Shown here piece after piece: positions 15,336 through 24,737 of a DNA stretch of 64,000 nt. The stretch's first letter is position 1. The number at the start of each line of letters is the position of its first letter. Source of the stretch: Stenotrophomonas rhizophila (GTDB lineage Bacteria > Pseudomonadota > Gammaproteobacteria > Xanthomonadales > Xanthomonadaceae); assembly GCF_001704155.1 (NCBI RefSeq), contig NZ_CP016294.1:2477501-2541500 (forward strand), in the 5' to 3' direction. The notes beneath the pieces were generated by a model, which worked only from the letters and a program-made list of their open reading frames with translations, did not search any database and was not told the origin of the DNA. A program made the position numbers and the translations under genes.

Positions 15336-18086
15336 ATGAATGCCGACCCTGCTGCCCTGCCGCAACTGTCCACGGTGCTGGCTGCCGCCTCGATGCGCGC
15401 CGACCACTGGCGCCAACTGAACGCGTATGCGCGTGCGTGGGCGGCTGCAGGCACCGACAGCGCCGAACGGCGTGGCGCCTGCGTCGAAGCATTGGCCGAC
15501 CTGCGCCCGCTCGAACAGTGCTGGGCCTACCCCGGCGAACGCCTGCTGGGCGCGCTGGCCGCGGCACTGGCCGACAACGACGCCGCACAGTTCGCGCGGC
15601 TGGCACGCAAGCTTTCGGCCGCGATCCTGTCCGGCGATTTCCGCCGCGACGAACAGGCCTGGAACGCCGACGACGACGGCGACCGCACCCTGCTCGATGC
15701 GTTGCCGCCCGAGCTGCTGGGCGCGCCGGACAAGCCCTACTTCGAAGTGTTGATCGTGACCCCCAACGAACCGGCGCTGTGGCAACGTGCTCGCGACGAA
15801 ATGCGCGCCATGCGCCGCGTCGACGATCAGTTCCACTACGCGGTCACCCACGCCGGCAGTTTCGAGGATGCCGCGCTGGCGGCAATGGTCAATGCGGACG
15901 TGCAGGCGGTGGTCATCGTCGACGGATTCCGTTTCACCTCGCTGCTCGACATCCCGGACCTGAAGCAGTTCCTCGCCCGCAACCTCGGCAGCGACGACGA
16001 GCCGTCGACGGCCGGCGCATTGTCCACCTCGCTGGCCCGCGCCCTGAAGCACTTCCGACCGGAGCTGGACCTGTACCTGCTCACCGACCGCTCCCCGGAG
16101 CGTCTGGCCGGCAGCGACGAAGCCGCGCCGCTGCGCCGCGTCTTCCACCACGTCGAAGAACCCATGGAAGTGCACCTGGCATTGCTGGATGGCATCGCCG
16201 ACCGTTACGAAACGCCGTACTTCGACAACCTCAAGAAATACGCGCTGCGCCCCATCGGCACTTTCCACGCGCTGCCGATCGCGCGCGGCAAGTCCATCTT
16301 CGGCTCCAACTGGATCCGCGACATGGGCCACTTCTACGGCACCAACATCCTGTTCGCCGAATCCTCGGCCACCACCGGTGGCCTGGACAGCCTGCTGGAA
16401 CCCACCGGCACCATCAAACGCGCGCAGACCGCCGCGGCCAGGGCCTTTGGCGCCAAGCGCGCCTACTTCGGCACCAACGGCACTTCCACCTCGAACAAGA
16501 TCGTGGTGCAGGCGGTGTGCAAGCCCGGCGACATCGTCATCGTCGACCGCAACTGCCACAAATCGCACCACTACGGCTTCGTGCTCAGCGGCGCGCAGCC
16601 CTACTACGTTGAAGCGTTCCCGTTGACCCAGTATTCGATGTACGGCGCGGTCCCGCTGCGCACCATCAAACAGGCGCTGCTGGACTGCCAGGCCGGCGGC
16701 AAGCTGGACCGGGTCAAGGTCATCGACATGACCAACTGCACCTTCGACGGCCACATGTACAACCCGCAACGGGTGATGGAGGAGTGCCTGGCGATCAAGC
16801 CGGACCTGATCTTCCTGTGGGACGAAGCCTGGTTCGGCTTCGCCCGCTTCAGCCCGCTGCACCGTCGGCGGACCGGTCTGGGCGCCGCGGCCGCGTTGAC
16901 CGAACGCTATCGCAGCAAGGCGTACCGCACCGAGTACGAAGCCTGGAAGGCGCAGCGCGGCAAGGTCGAGCCCGGCGACCCGGCCCAGCTGGATGAACAT
17001 CTGCTGCCCGATCCGGATAAGGTGCGCATCCGGGTATACCAGACCAACTCCACCCACAAGTCGATGTCTGCCTTCCGGCAGGGGTCGATGATGCTGGTCT
17101 GGGACGAGGATTTCCACGAGGTGGAAGGCCCGTTCGAAGAAGCGTTCTTCGCCCATACCTCGACCTCGCCCAACCTGCAGCTGATCGCCTCGCTTGACCT
17201 GGCACGGCGGCAGATGGAACTGGAAGGCTACGGCCTGACGCTGAAGATGACCGACCTGGCGCTGCGCCTGCGGCGCACCATCAACGGCCACCCGTTGATC
17301 TCGAAGTACTTCCACGTCGCCACGCCCGAAGACATGATCCCGGCCGAGTTCCGCGCCTCCGGCCTGCGCGACTACGGGCCGCCCAATGCCAGCTGGGTGG
17401 AGACGCTGCAGGCGTGGGACGACGATGAGTTCGCGCTGGACCCAACCCGGCTGACCGTGATCTGCGGCGCCGCCGGCTTCGACGGCACCCAGTTCAAGGG
17501 CCTTCTGGCCGAGCGCTTCGACATCCAGATCAACAAGACCTCGCGCAACAGCATCCTGGTCCAGACCAACATCAACAACACCCACAGCGACGCGGCGCTG
17601 TTGATCAAGGCCCTTGCCGACCTCTCGCGCGAAATCGAAGCGCGGCTGGCACAGGAAGGCGCCAACGGTCGCCAGGTCTTCGCCGACCGGGTCCGCGCAT
17701 TGATGACCGACGTGCCCGACCTGCCCAACTTCAGCCAGTTCCACGATGCCTTCCGCGAAGCGCCGGACGGGGCCAGCAACGAAGGCCACATGCGCCCGGC
17801 CTTCTTCATGGCCTACGAGGAAGCCAACTGCGAATTCGTGCGGCTGCACAGCGACGACGTCGACCGGCGGCTGGCCGAAGGACCGCAGATGGTCTCTGCC
17901 AACTTCGTCATCCCCTACCCGCCCGGCTTCCCGATCATGGTGCCCGGCCAGGTGATCACCGCCGACACCATTGCCTTCATGCGCAAGCTGGATGTCAAGG
18001 AGATCCACGGCTACCACGCCGCGCAGGGAATCAAACTGATCAAACCCGATGCGCTGGCCGGCCTGCGTGCCGGTTCCCTGCAGTGA
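15336..18086 (+). CDS. PLP-dependent Orn/Lys/Arg decarboxylase, long (916-residue) form
   Basis: A fold-type-I PLP decarboxylase of the acid-induced Orn/Lys/Arg group. Visible are an N-terminal wing/receiver-like region (to about residue 310), the PLP-core entry FGTNGTSTSNKIVVQ, VDRNCHKSHHYG, the cofactor-anchoring LIFLWDEAWFGFARF and the Schiff-base lysine Lys575 in NSTHKSMSAF. At 916 residues it is about 150-200 longer than E. coli CadA, SpeF or AdiA; much of the excess is at the N-terminus and between EAWFGFA and the Schiff-base lysine. Substrate (arginine, lysine or ornithine) cannot be decided. Ribosome site CGGAGCCCTGCC precedes the ATG. It heads an operon with two amino-acid exchangers and a porin, pointing to proton-consuming decarboxylation with product export. 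Confidence 0.88.
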   Translation: MNADPAALPQLSTVLAAASMRADHWRQLNAYARAWAAAGTDSAERRGACVEALADLRPLEQCWAYPGERLLGALAAALADNDAAQFARLARKLSAAILSGDFRRDEQAWNADDDGDRTLLDALPPELLGAPDKPYFEVLIVTPNEPALWQRARDEMRAMRRVDDQFHYAVTHAGSFEDAALAAMVNADVQAVVIVDGFRFTSLLDIPDLKQFLARNLGSDDEPSTAGALSTSLARALKHFRPELDLYLLTDRSPERLAGSDEAAPLRRVFHHVEEPMEVHLALLDGIADRYETPYFDNLKKYALRPIGTFHALPIARGKSIFGSNWIRDMGHFYGTNILFAESSATTGGLDSLLEPTGTIKRAQTAAARAFGAKRAYFGTNGTSTSNKIVVQAVCKPGDIVIVDRNCHKSHHYGFVLSGAQPYYVEAFPLTQYSMYGAVPLRTIKQALLDCQAGGKLDRVKVIDMTNCTFDGHMYNPQRVMEECLAIKPDLIFLWDEAWFGFARFSPLHRRRTGLGAAAALTERYRSKAYRTEYEAWKAQRGKVEPGDPAQLDEHLLPDPDKVRIRVYQTNSTHKSMSAFRQGSMMLVWDEDFHEVEGPFEEAFFAHTSTSPNLQLIASLDLARRQMELEGYGLTLKMTDLALRLRRTINGHPLISKYFHVATPEDMIPAEFRASGLRDYGPPNASWVETLQAWDDDEFALDPTRLTVICGAAGFDGTQFKGLLAERFDIQINKTSRNSILVQTNINNTHSDAALLIKALADLSREIEARLAQEGANGRQVFADRVRALMTDVPDLPNFSQFHDAFREAPDGASNEGHMRPAFFMAYEEANCEFVRLHSDDVDRRLAEGPQMVSANFVIPYPPGFPIMVPGQVITADTIAFMRKLDVKEIHGYHAAQGIKLIKPDALAGLRAGSLQ

Positions 18087-18116
18087 ACCGCCGTCCCCCG
18101 GACAGGAGCACACGTC

Positions 18117-19817
18117 ATGCAAGGTTTCTTCCAGTTTCTCGCTGACAACCCCTATATCCTGCTGTTCTTCACCGTCGGCATGGCGGTGCTGGCGGGCAAG
18201 TTCTCGGTCAAGGGCTACGGCCTGGGCATGGTCGCCGCAGCGGTGGTGGTCGGCGCGGCGCTGGCCACCTGGGCGTCCACCTACGGCGTGAAGCTGCAGC
18301 TGGACAACTTCGCCAAGTCGCTCTTCTACTATCTGTTCATGTACGGCGTGGGCCTACGGGTGGGGCCGGCGTTCTTCAACAGCCTCAAGAAGGACGGCAT
18401 CAAGTTCACCATCCTGGCGGTGATCTGCGCCGTGCTGGGCCTGCTGCTGGTGGTGCTGATGTCCGGGCTGCTCGGGCTGCCGGCCGGCGCGGCCGGTGGC
18501 GTGCTGGCCGGGTCGCAGACCATGTCGGCCGCGATCGGGACCGCCGAAATGGCGGTCGAACAAGGCGCCTACCAGCTGCCGCCCGGGACGACCGCCGAGC
18601 AGGTTTCGGGAATGATCGCGCTGGGCTACGGCGTCACCTACATCTGGGGCACGGTCGGCATCATCCTGGTCTGCAAGTATCTGCCGCGCTGGTGGGGCGT
18701 GGATGCACGCAAGGCCGCACGCGAGTACGAGCTGGAACACGGCGTGCGCAACGTCGATGACGCCGCGCTTTCGGGCTACCGCGGCGGTGGCCTTCGTGCC
18801 TACCGGCTGGACAACGCCACCAGCGCCGGGCAGAGCATCGGCCAGTTCCGCAGCAGGTATCCGCAGTACCGCATCGTCAACGTGCGCCGCGGCGAGGAAA
18901 CGCTGGGCGCGGATCCCGGCCTGGTGCTGCAGCAGGGCGACGTGGTCGCGCTGGGTGGACGCCTGCAGGACCTCACCGACAACATCGGCCTGCTCGGTGC
19001 GGAGGTGGACGACCCCAAGGCGTTGAACATTCCGCTGGACCAGGCCGAGATCCTGGTCACCGACAAGGACTTCGTCGGCAAGCCGCTGAGGAGCCTGGCC
19101 GGCGAGGATTTCGCGGGGCAACTGCAGGTCACCCGGCTGGAACGTTCGGGTGAACCCATCCCGGCCGGCGCCGAAACCGAACTCAAGCGCCTGGACGTGC
19201 TGTTCGTCACCGGTCTGAAGAGCGCGGTGGACCGTGCGGCCGGCATGCTCGGCAAGATCGCCCGTCCCAGCACTACCACCGACCTGCTGACGCTGTCCGG
19301 GGGCATGGTGCTGGGCCTGCTGATCGGCAAGATCAACGTGCCGATCGGCGACTTCTCGGTCGGCCTTGGCAACGCGGGCGGCCTGCTGCTCTCGGGCATC
19401 CTGGTGTCGTCGGTGGTGTCGCGGCTGCGCTTCTTTGGCAGCACGCCCAACGCCGCCCGCAACATCCTGGAGGACCTGGGCCTGGTGACCTTCATCGCCA
19501 TCGTCGGCATCAATGCCGGCGCCACCTTGCTGGAACAGCTGACCGGCGCCATCGCGCTCAAGATCTTCCTGGCGGGCTTCGTCGCCAGCACGGTGCCGCC
19601 CTTCATCACCTGGGCGGTGGGGTACCACTTCTTCAAGATCAATCCCGCCGTGCTGATGGGCGGCGTGGCCGGCTCACGGTCGCACTCGGGTCCCGCGCGC
19701 GAGGCCGCCAAGGAGATCGACAGTACCGTGCCCTGGGTGGGCTTCCCGGTCGGCTATGCCGTGTCCGGCGTGCTGTACACCGTGTTTGGCTACTTCGCGA
19801 TGTTGCTCTCGCACTAG
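18117..19817 (+). CDS. Aspartate:alanine exchanger family transporter (AAE), first copy
   Basis: A 566-residue inner-membrane antiporter of the AspT/AAE family (TC 2.A.81). Two membrane bundles of about five helices each (about 8-180 and 380-565) flank a hydrophilic centre (about 195-375) that carries two TrkA_C-like repeats, as in the family. The motif GGVLAGSQTMSAAIGTAEMA in the first bundle and GGVAGSRSHSGPAREAA near the C-terminus are the paired Gly/Ser-rich substrate-site segments. AspT swaps aspartate for alanine to conserve proton-motive force; here, next to a decarboxylase, exchange of the amino acid for its amine is a reasonable guess. Starts 30 bases after the decarboxylase with GGAG upstream. 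Confidence 0.88.
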   Translation: MQGFFQFLADNPYILLFFTVGMAVLAGKFSVKGYGLGMVAAAVVVGAALATWASTYGVKLQLDNFAKSLFYYLFMYGVGLRVGPAFFNSLKKDGIKFTILAVICAVLGLLLVVLMSGLLGLPAGAAGGVLAGSQTMSAAIGTAEMAVEQGAYQLPPGTTAEQVSGMIALGYGVTYIWGTVGIILVCKYLPRWWGVDARKAAREYELEHGVRNVDDAALSGYRGGGLRAYRLDNATSAGQSIGQFRSRYPQYRIVNVRRGEETLGADPGLVLQQGDVVALGGRLQDLTDNIGLLGAEVDDPKALNIPLDQAEILVTDKDFVGKPLRSLAGEDFAGQLQVTRLERSGEPIPAGAETELKRLDVLFVTGLKSAVDRAAGMLGKIARPSTTTDLLTLSGGMVLGLLIGKINVPIGDFSVGLGNAGGLLLSGILVSSVVSRLRFFGSTPNAARNILEDLGLVTFIAIVGINAGATLLEQLTGAIALKIFLAGFVASTVPPFITWAVGYHFFKINPAVLMGGVAGSRSHSGPAREAAKEIDSTVPWVGFPVGYAVSGVLYTVFGYFAMLLSH

Positions 19818-19826
19818 GAGACGGAC

Positions 19827-21164
19827 ATGAAGCCACTCGCATGCATGCTGGCCGCAGCGGCGCTGCTGCCAGCCCTGGCCCGGGCGCAGTCCGCTGCGCC
19901 CGACGACCCGGCCCCGGCCGACGCGTCCCCCAGTTCCACCGAACAGGGCCAGACCCCCCTCGACGAAGCGTTCGTCCCGCGCGACCGCGCTGCCTGGATC
20001 CGCGAAACGCGCCGCCAGGCGTGGAAGGACACCGCCTTCGACGTGCAGGCGCGCACCTTCTACCTGGACCGCGACAAGTACGACGACAGCCAGAGCACGG
20101 CGTGGGCACTGGGCGGCTCGGCCGGGTTCAAGACCGGCTACTTCCGCGAACGCTTCGCCTTCGGCGCCACCGGCTACACCTCCCAGCGCCTGTACGGACC
20201 GGATGACAAGGACGGCACCCTGCTGCTCAAACCCGGCCAGGAAGGCTACACCGTGCTGGGCGAAGCCTATGGCGAGTTCCTGATCAACGATGACACCCGG
20301 CTCAAGCTCGGCCGCTTCGGCATCGATACCCCCTACGTCAACCGAAATGACGCGCGCATGACCCCGAACACCTTCCAGGCCCTGACCGTGCAGGGGGTGT
20401 ATGGCGGCGACGGCGGCGCACCGCAATGGAAATTCGGTGCCGGCTACTTCGACAAGATCAAGGAGCGCAACGCGGACAGTTTCGTGTCCATGGCCAGGGA
20501 CGCAGGCGCGCCTTCCTGGGTCGACCGCGGCGTGTATACGCTTGGCGCGAATTACACCCGCGACCGGCTAAGCGCCGGTGCGATCTACTACCACAGCAAC
20601 GACATCATCAGCATCTTCTACACCGAGGCGAAGTACGCCTTTCCGCTGGGCGACACCGCCAAACTCAACCTGGCGCTGCAGTACTCCGACCAGGACAGTG
20701 CGGGCGACAACCTGCTGCGCGGCGATGAATTCTCCGCCCGCCAATGGGGTGGCAAGCTGGAACTGGGTTACAAGGGAGCGCTGTTCACCACCGGCTACAC
20801 CCGTGCCAGTGGCGGCACCAACATGCAGAACCCGTGGAGCGGCTATCCCGGCTACACCAGCGTGCAGGTCGAGGATTTCAACCGCAATGGCGAAGGCGCC
20901 TGGCTGCTGCGTGCGGCGTACAACGTCCAATCGGTCAAGGGGCTGAGCTTCTATGCGCTGTACGTGGATGGCTCCGATCCGGACGCGCTCACCGACTACG
21001 CCAAGGACGAGTACAACCTCAACGCCCAATGGACGGCGGCCGACGGGCCGCTGAAAGGCCTGATGATGCGGGTGCGTTACGCGCACATCAGCCAGAAGGG
21101 TCCGCAGACCAGCGACCTGGACGACCTCCGGCTGCTGGTCTACTACGATCCGCCGGGACTCTGA
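19827..21164 (+). CDS. OprD-like outer-membrane porin
   Basis: A 445-residue outer-membrane protein with signal peptide MKPLACMLAAAALLPALARAQS. The mature N-terminus is Asp/Ser/Pro-rich, followed by many amphipathic strands and the OprD-family features AWIRETRRQAWKDTAFDVQARTFYLDR, AWALGGSAGFKTGYF and LKLGRFGIDTPYVNRNDARMTPNTFQAL. OprD-type porins take up basic amino acids and related small substrates, which fits an operon with a basic-amino-acid decarboxylase. It lies 9 bases after the first exchanger gene and 23 bases before the second. Confidence 0.82.
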   Translation: MKPLACMLAAAALLPALARAQSAAPDDPAPADASPSSTEQGQTPLDEAFVPRDRAAWIRETRRQAWKDTAFDVQARTFYLDRDKYDDSQSTAWALGGSAGFKTGYFRERFAFGATGYTSQRLYGPDDKDGTLLLKPGQEGYTVLGEAYGEFLINDDTRLKLGRFGIDTPYVNRNDARMTPNTFQALTVQGVYGGDGGAPQWKFGAGYFDKIKERNADSFVSMARDAGAPSWVDRGVYTLGANYTRDRLSAGAIYYHSNDIISIFYTEAKYAFPLGDTAKLNLALQYSDQDSAGDNLLRGDEFSARQWGGKLELGYKGALFTTGYTRASGGTNMQNPWSGYPGYTSVQVEDFNRNGEGAWLLRAAYNVQSVKGLSFYALYVDGSDPDALTDYAKDEYNLNAQWTAADGPLKGLMMRVRYAHISQKGPQTSDLDDLRLLVYYDPPGL

Positions 21165-21187
21165 TCCACCCATCCGGAGGGGCGCGC

Positions 21188-22876
21188 ATGGACGGCTTCG
21201 CATCGCTGCTGGACCGCTATCCGGAACTTGCCGTGTACCTGGCCCTGGCGCTGGGCCACTGGCTGGGCGGCATCAAGGTCCATGGGTTCAACCTCGGCGG
21301 TGTCACCGGTTCGTTGCTGGTGGGCATGCTGATTGGCTGGGCATTCCATGTCCCGGTGGCGGCCACCGCCAAATCGCTGGTGTTCCTGCTGTTCCTGTTC
21401 GGCATCGGCTACGAGGTCGGTCCGCGCTTCCTGTCCGCGATGAAGGGCGATGGCTGGCGCTATGCGGTGCTGGCGGTATTCATGCCCGTGGTAGGGCTGC
21501 TGGCCGCCCTGGTCGTCGCCCACGCGCTGAAGCTCGATCCGGGCCTGGCGGCCGGCATGATGTCCGGCGCCCTGACCGAATCGCCGGCGATGGGCACGGC
21601 CAGCGAGGCCATCCAGCGCCTGCCCATCGATGACGCGCTCAAGGCCCGCTACATCGCCCATGTCGGCGTTGCCGATGCCTTGTGCTACGTGGCCGGGGCA
21701 CTGGGGGTGATCCTCACCTGCAACGTGATCGGGCCGCGCCTGCTGCGCCTGAACCTGGTCGACGATGCGCTGGCACTGGAGCACCGGTTCGGCATCGAAC
21801 GCTCGGCGGCCGGCATCGCATCGGCCTGGCAGCCCTTCGACACCCGCGCCTATCGCATCGCGCCGGGCATGCGAATCGCCGGTTTGCGCGTGGACCAGGC
21901 CGAATGCCTGCTGCCGGGCCTGCGCCTGTTCGTCTACCGGGTGCGTCACGGCCAGTCACTGGTCGAGCCGGGCCCGGCCACGCGCCTGCATGCCGGCGAC
22001 CACATCGTCATCGGCGGTCCACGCAAGGCGCTGGTGGAAGTGCTGGGCGAGCGTGCCGAGGAAGTGGACGACCCGGAACTGCTGGACATTCCAATGGCGT
22101 CCCACCAGGTGCTGGTCAGCCGGCGTACCTGGGCCGGGCAGCGGCTGGAACAGATCGCTCGCGACGATGCGGTGCGCGCGGTGTTCCTGCGCGGGATCCG
22201 CCGCAACGGCCAATCGATGCCGATCGGCACCCAGACAGTGCTCGAACGCGGGGACGTGCTGGAACTGATCGGACCGGAGCCTGCAGTGGTGCGTGCTGCC
22301 GCCGAAGTCGGTCGGATCCTGCACCCGACCACCGCCACCGATTTCGTGGTCGTGGGCATGGCGATCTTCCTCGGCGCGGTATCCGGCATCGTTGCCGTGG
22401 TGCCGCTGGGCACGCTGTCGGTCAGCATCGGCAGCAGCGTCGGCGCGCTGCTGGGCGGCATCGTGGTCGGGCACCTGCGGGTGCGCCGCCCGCTGTTCGG
22501 GCGGGTCCCGGACAGCGCGGTCAAGCTGATGCAGTCCTACGGCCTTGCCGCGTTCGTTGCGATGGTCGGGCTGGGTGCCGGCCCGCATTTCGTCGAAGCG
22601 GTGGAACAACACGGGCTCGGCCTGTTCCTGGGCGGCATCGGGGTCACCATGACGCCGTTGCTGGCCGGTCTGTGGTTCGGCCACAAGGTACTGAAAATTC
22701 CCGGGGTGCTGCTGCTGGGTGCAATCTCAGGCGCGCAGACGTTCACCGCGGCGCTGGCCGCGCTGCAGGAACGCTCGGACAGTTCGATCGCGGTGATCGG
22801 TTACTCCGGTGCGGTCGCCATCGCCCATGTGCTGCTGACCACCTGGGGCACGGTGATGGTGCTGGCGATGGCCTGA
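21188..22876 (+). CDS. Aspartate:alanine exchanger family transporter (AAE), second copy
   Basis: A 562-residue paralogue of the transporter at 18117-19817, with the same layout: two membrane bundles around a hydrophilic centre containing two TrkA_C-like domains (ECLLPGLRLFVYRVRHGQS and DDPELLDIPMASHQVLVSR). The first-bundle motif is GMMSGALTESPAMGTASEA and the C-terminal one GAISGAQTFTAALAALQER, so both substrate-site segments differ from the first copy, suggesting a different substrate or partner. GGAGG precedes the ATG at 21188. This is the last gene of the decarboxylase operon and converges on the two-component genes. Confidence 0.87.
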   Translation: MDGFASLLDRYPELAVYLALALGHWLGGIKVHGFNLGGVTGSLLVGMLIGWAFHVPVAATAKSLVFLLFLFGIGYEVGPRFLSAMKGDGWRYAVLAVFMPVVGLLAALVVAHALKLDPGLAAGMMSGALTESPAMGTASEAIQRLPIDDALKARYIAHVGVADALCYVAGALGVILTCNVIGPRLLRLNLVDDALALEHRFGIERSAAGIASAWQPFDTRAYRIAPGMRIAGLRVDQAECLLPGLRLFVYRVRHGQSLVEPGPATRLHAGDHIVIGGPRKALVEVLGERAEEVDDPELLDIPMASHQVLVSRRTWAGQRLEQIARDDAVRAVFLRGIRRNGQSMPIGTQTVLERGDVLELIGPEPAVVRAAAEVGRILHPTTATDFVVVGMAIFLGAVSGIVAVVPLGTLSVSIGSSVGALLGGIVVGHLRVRRPLFGRVPDSAVKLMQSYGLAAFVAMVGLGAGPHFVEAVEQHGLGLFLGGIGVTMTPLLAGLWFGHKVLKIPGVLLLGAISGAQTFTAALAALQERSDSSIAVIGYSGAVAIAHVLLTTWGTVMVLAMA

Positions 22877-22899
22877 GGACGCCAGGGCGCAGGTACCTT

Positions 22900-23517
22900 T
22901 CAGCCGCCGCCGGGATCGACGTGGGCCAGCTCGGCCAGGCGGACCAGCGCCGCCACCGAACGCACGCCGAACTTCACCATGATGCGGCTGCGGTGCACCT
23001 TGGTGGTCTTCAACGAAATCCCCAGGTCTGCAGCGATCTGCTTGTTCAACCGCCCGGAAATCACATGCGGCAGCACCTGGCGCTCGCGCGGGGTCAGGCA
23101 CTGGTAGCGCTGCACCGCGCCCTGCTCGCCACTGCGCCGGATCCGTGCGCAGGCATCGGCGTCGATGCCGCGCATCACCGCCTCCAGCAGCACCGCTGCA
23201 TCCACCGGCTTGGTCAGGAAATCCACCGCGCCGGCACGCATTGCCTGGGCGCAGCTGGAAACGTCCGCATCGCCGCTGACGAAGATCATCACCGGCGCCT
23301 GGCCGCGTTCTCCGAACAGCTGCTGCAACGCCAGCCCGTCCATCCCGGGCATGTGCAGGTCCAGCACCACGCACCCTGCGGTGTCGGCATCGTACCGGGC
23401 CAGGAATTCGTCCGGGGAGCCGCTCAGGGTCACCTCCAGCCCATCGGCGCGGAGGCAGCGTCCCAGCGCGGCAAGCACGCGCGGGTCATCGTCGACAATG
23501 TGCACGACAGGGCTCAT
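22900..23517 (-). CDS. FixJ/TodT-family response regulator with LuxR-type HTH
   Basis: A 205-residue regulator. The receiver has the acidic pocket HIVDDDP, phosphoacceptor Asp in VVLDLHMPGMDG and Lys in TKPVD. The C-terminal LuxR-type helix-turn-helix is clear: LTPRERQVLPHVISGRLNKQIAADLGIS, then KVHRSRIMVKFGVRSVAALVRLAE. This matches the FixJ branch, normally paired with PAS kinases. It lies 4 bases downstream of the kinase gene and converges with the decarboxylase/exchanger operon, so control of that operon is plausible. It is the best in-window candidate for binding the CCAAGGGCCAATT motif, but this is not shown by the sequence. Confidence 0.9.
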   Translation of the reverse strand: MSPVVHIVDDDPRVLAALGRCLRADGLEVTLSGSPDEFLARYDADTAGCVVLDLHMPGMDGLALQQLFGERGQAPVMIFVSGDADVSSCAQAMRAGAVDFLTKPVDAAVLLEAVMRGIDADACARIRRSGEQGAVQRYQCLTPRERQVLPHVISGRLNKQIAADLGISLKTTKVHRSRIMVKFGVRSVAALVRLAELAHVDPGGG

Positions 23518-23521
23518 GGCA

Positions 23522-24637
23522 CTACTCCATCAAAGGAAGGTCGATGTAGAAACAGGCGCCGCCCTCGGGCAGGTTGCGGGCATTGATCTCGCCACCGTGG
23601 GCCCGAAGCAGCGTGCGGCAGATCGCCAGGCCCATGCCCATGCCGTTGGGCTTGCTGCTGTGGAACGGGGCGAAGATGGTGTCCATGCGCTCCGCCGCGA
23701 TGCCGGGGCCGGTGTCGCGCACCTCGATCCGGATGGTCCCTGGCACCGAGCCGTCCGTGCGCACGGTCAGCACCCGGCGTGGGCTGTCGACCATGGCATC
23801 GCAGGCATTGATGACCAGGTTGAGCAGCACCTGCTGCAGCTGCACGCCATCACCCTGAACCCGGCTGAACGGTACCGACAGGTCCAGCCGATACTCGACA
23901 CTGCGGTTGATCAGGTCGTTGCGGATCACACGGAGCGCATCATGCACCAGGTCGTTGACCATCAACGCGCCGAGCGTCCGGGTCTCGCGCCGCAGCAGCC
24001 CGCGCAGGCGGCTGATCACCTCGCCGGCGCGCTGGTCGTTCTCGACGATGTCCTGCAGGATCTCGCGGATCTCGCCGATCGCGCCCGGGTCGCGGCGCAG
24101 GATCCGCAGGCCGGCTTGGGCATTGCTCAGGATCGCCGCCAGCGGCTGGTTGAGCTCATGCGCCAGCGAGCCCGAAATCTCACCGATCAGGGTGACCCGC
24201 GACATGTGCGCCATGCTTTCGCGCTCCACCGCAAGCTCCTGCTCGGCATGCCGCTGCGCGCTCAGGTCGGCAACCGCGAGCACGCCCTGCCATCCGCAAT
24301 CAAGTTCCACCGCATTGAACAGCAGTTCCACCGGAAACGCCTGGCCATCACGACGCAGGCCATGCTCGTCACGGTCCATGCAACGCGCGGCGACGGGGTC
24401 GGTGCGGTGGCTGCAGGACCAGATGGCACCGGTGGCATCCGGCAACAGGGCAACCAGCGGCCTGCCCTCGATCTCGCCCTGCGCGTAGCCGAATACCGTC
24501 GCCGCACGGTCGTTGGCATAACGCACCACGCAGTGCCGGTCGACCAGCAGCAAAGCCAGCGGCAGCGCGTTCAGTACCGCCCGCAGCTTGACCTGCTCCC
24601 CCGTTATCGGCTCCGGGTGTGGCGTAAGCGTCACCAT
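23522..24637 (-). CDS. FixL-like PAS sensor histidine kinase
   Basis: A 371-residue soluble kinase with no transmembrane segment. A PAS domain (about 18-130) carries the PAS sequence LLLVDRHCVVRYANDRAATVFGYAQGEIEGRPL; the His/Cys cluster CSHRTDPVAARCMDRDEHG could hold a ligand, but a haem-binding FixL histidine cannot be assigned. HisKA follows with the phosphoacceptor His160 in GSLAHELNQPLAAI, then the ATPase N box (NLVINACDAM), G1 (DTGPGI) and G2 (GMGMGLAICRTLLRAHGG). ATG at 24635-24637 is chosen because GGAGG lies 6 bases upstream. Cotranscribed with the FixJ-like regulator. Confidence 0.88.
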   Translation of the reverse strand: MVTLTPHPEPITGEQVKLRAVLNALPLALLLVDRHCVVRYANDRAATVFGYAQGEIEGRPLVALLPDATGAIWSCSHRTDPVAARCMDRDEHGLRRDGQAFPVELLFNAVELDCGWQGVLAVADLSAQRHAEQELAVERESMAHMSRVTLIGEISGSLAHELNQPLAAILSNAQAGLRILRRDPGAIGEIREILQDIVENDQRAGEVISRLRGLLRRETRTLGALMVNDLVHDALRVIRNDLINRSVEYRLDLSVPFSRVQGDGVQLQQVLLNLVINACDAMVDSPRRVLTVRTDGSVPGTIRIEVRDTGPGIAAERMDTIFAPFHSSKPNGMGMGLAICRTLLRAHGGEINARNLPEGGACFYIDLPLME

Positions 24638-24737
24638 GCTGGCCTCCGAGGCCCGTGAGCGTGCAGCGAACCGTGCATGTGGATTCTCCTTCAACCCACC
24701 CCCTTCAACGCAGACGCACACCGATGACGCATCACAC

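Noticed and set aside
15132-18122. Minus-strand open frame of more than 1200 codons covering the decarboxylase gene
   Set aside because: It is antisense to a gene with clear family motifs. High GC3 makes stop codons rare in the complementary frame. Only the part from 15131 down to 14334 has a signal peptide and OmpA motifs.
23522-24637. Haem-binding oxygen sensor FixL
   Set aside because: PAS and kinase layout match FixL, but the haem-ligating His could not be identified with confidence, so only FixL-like is stated.
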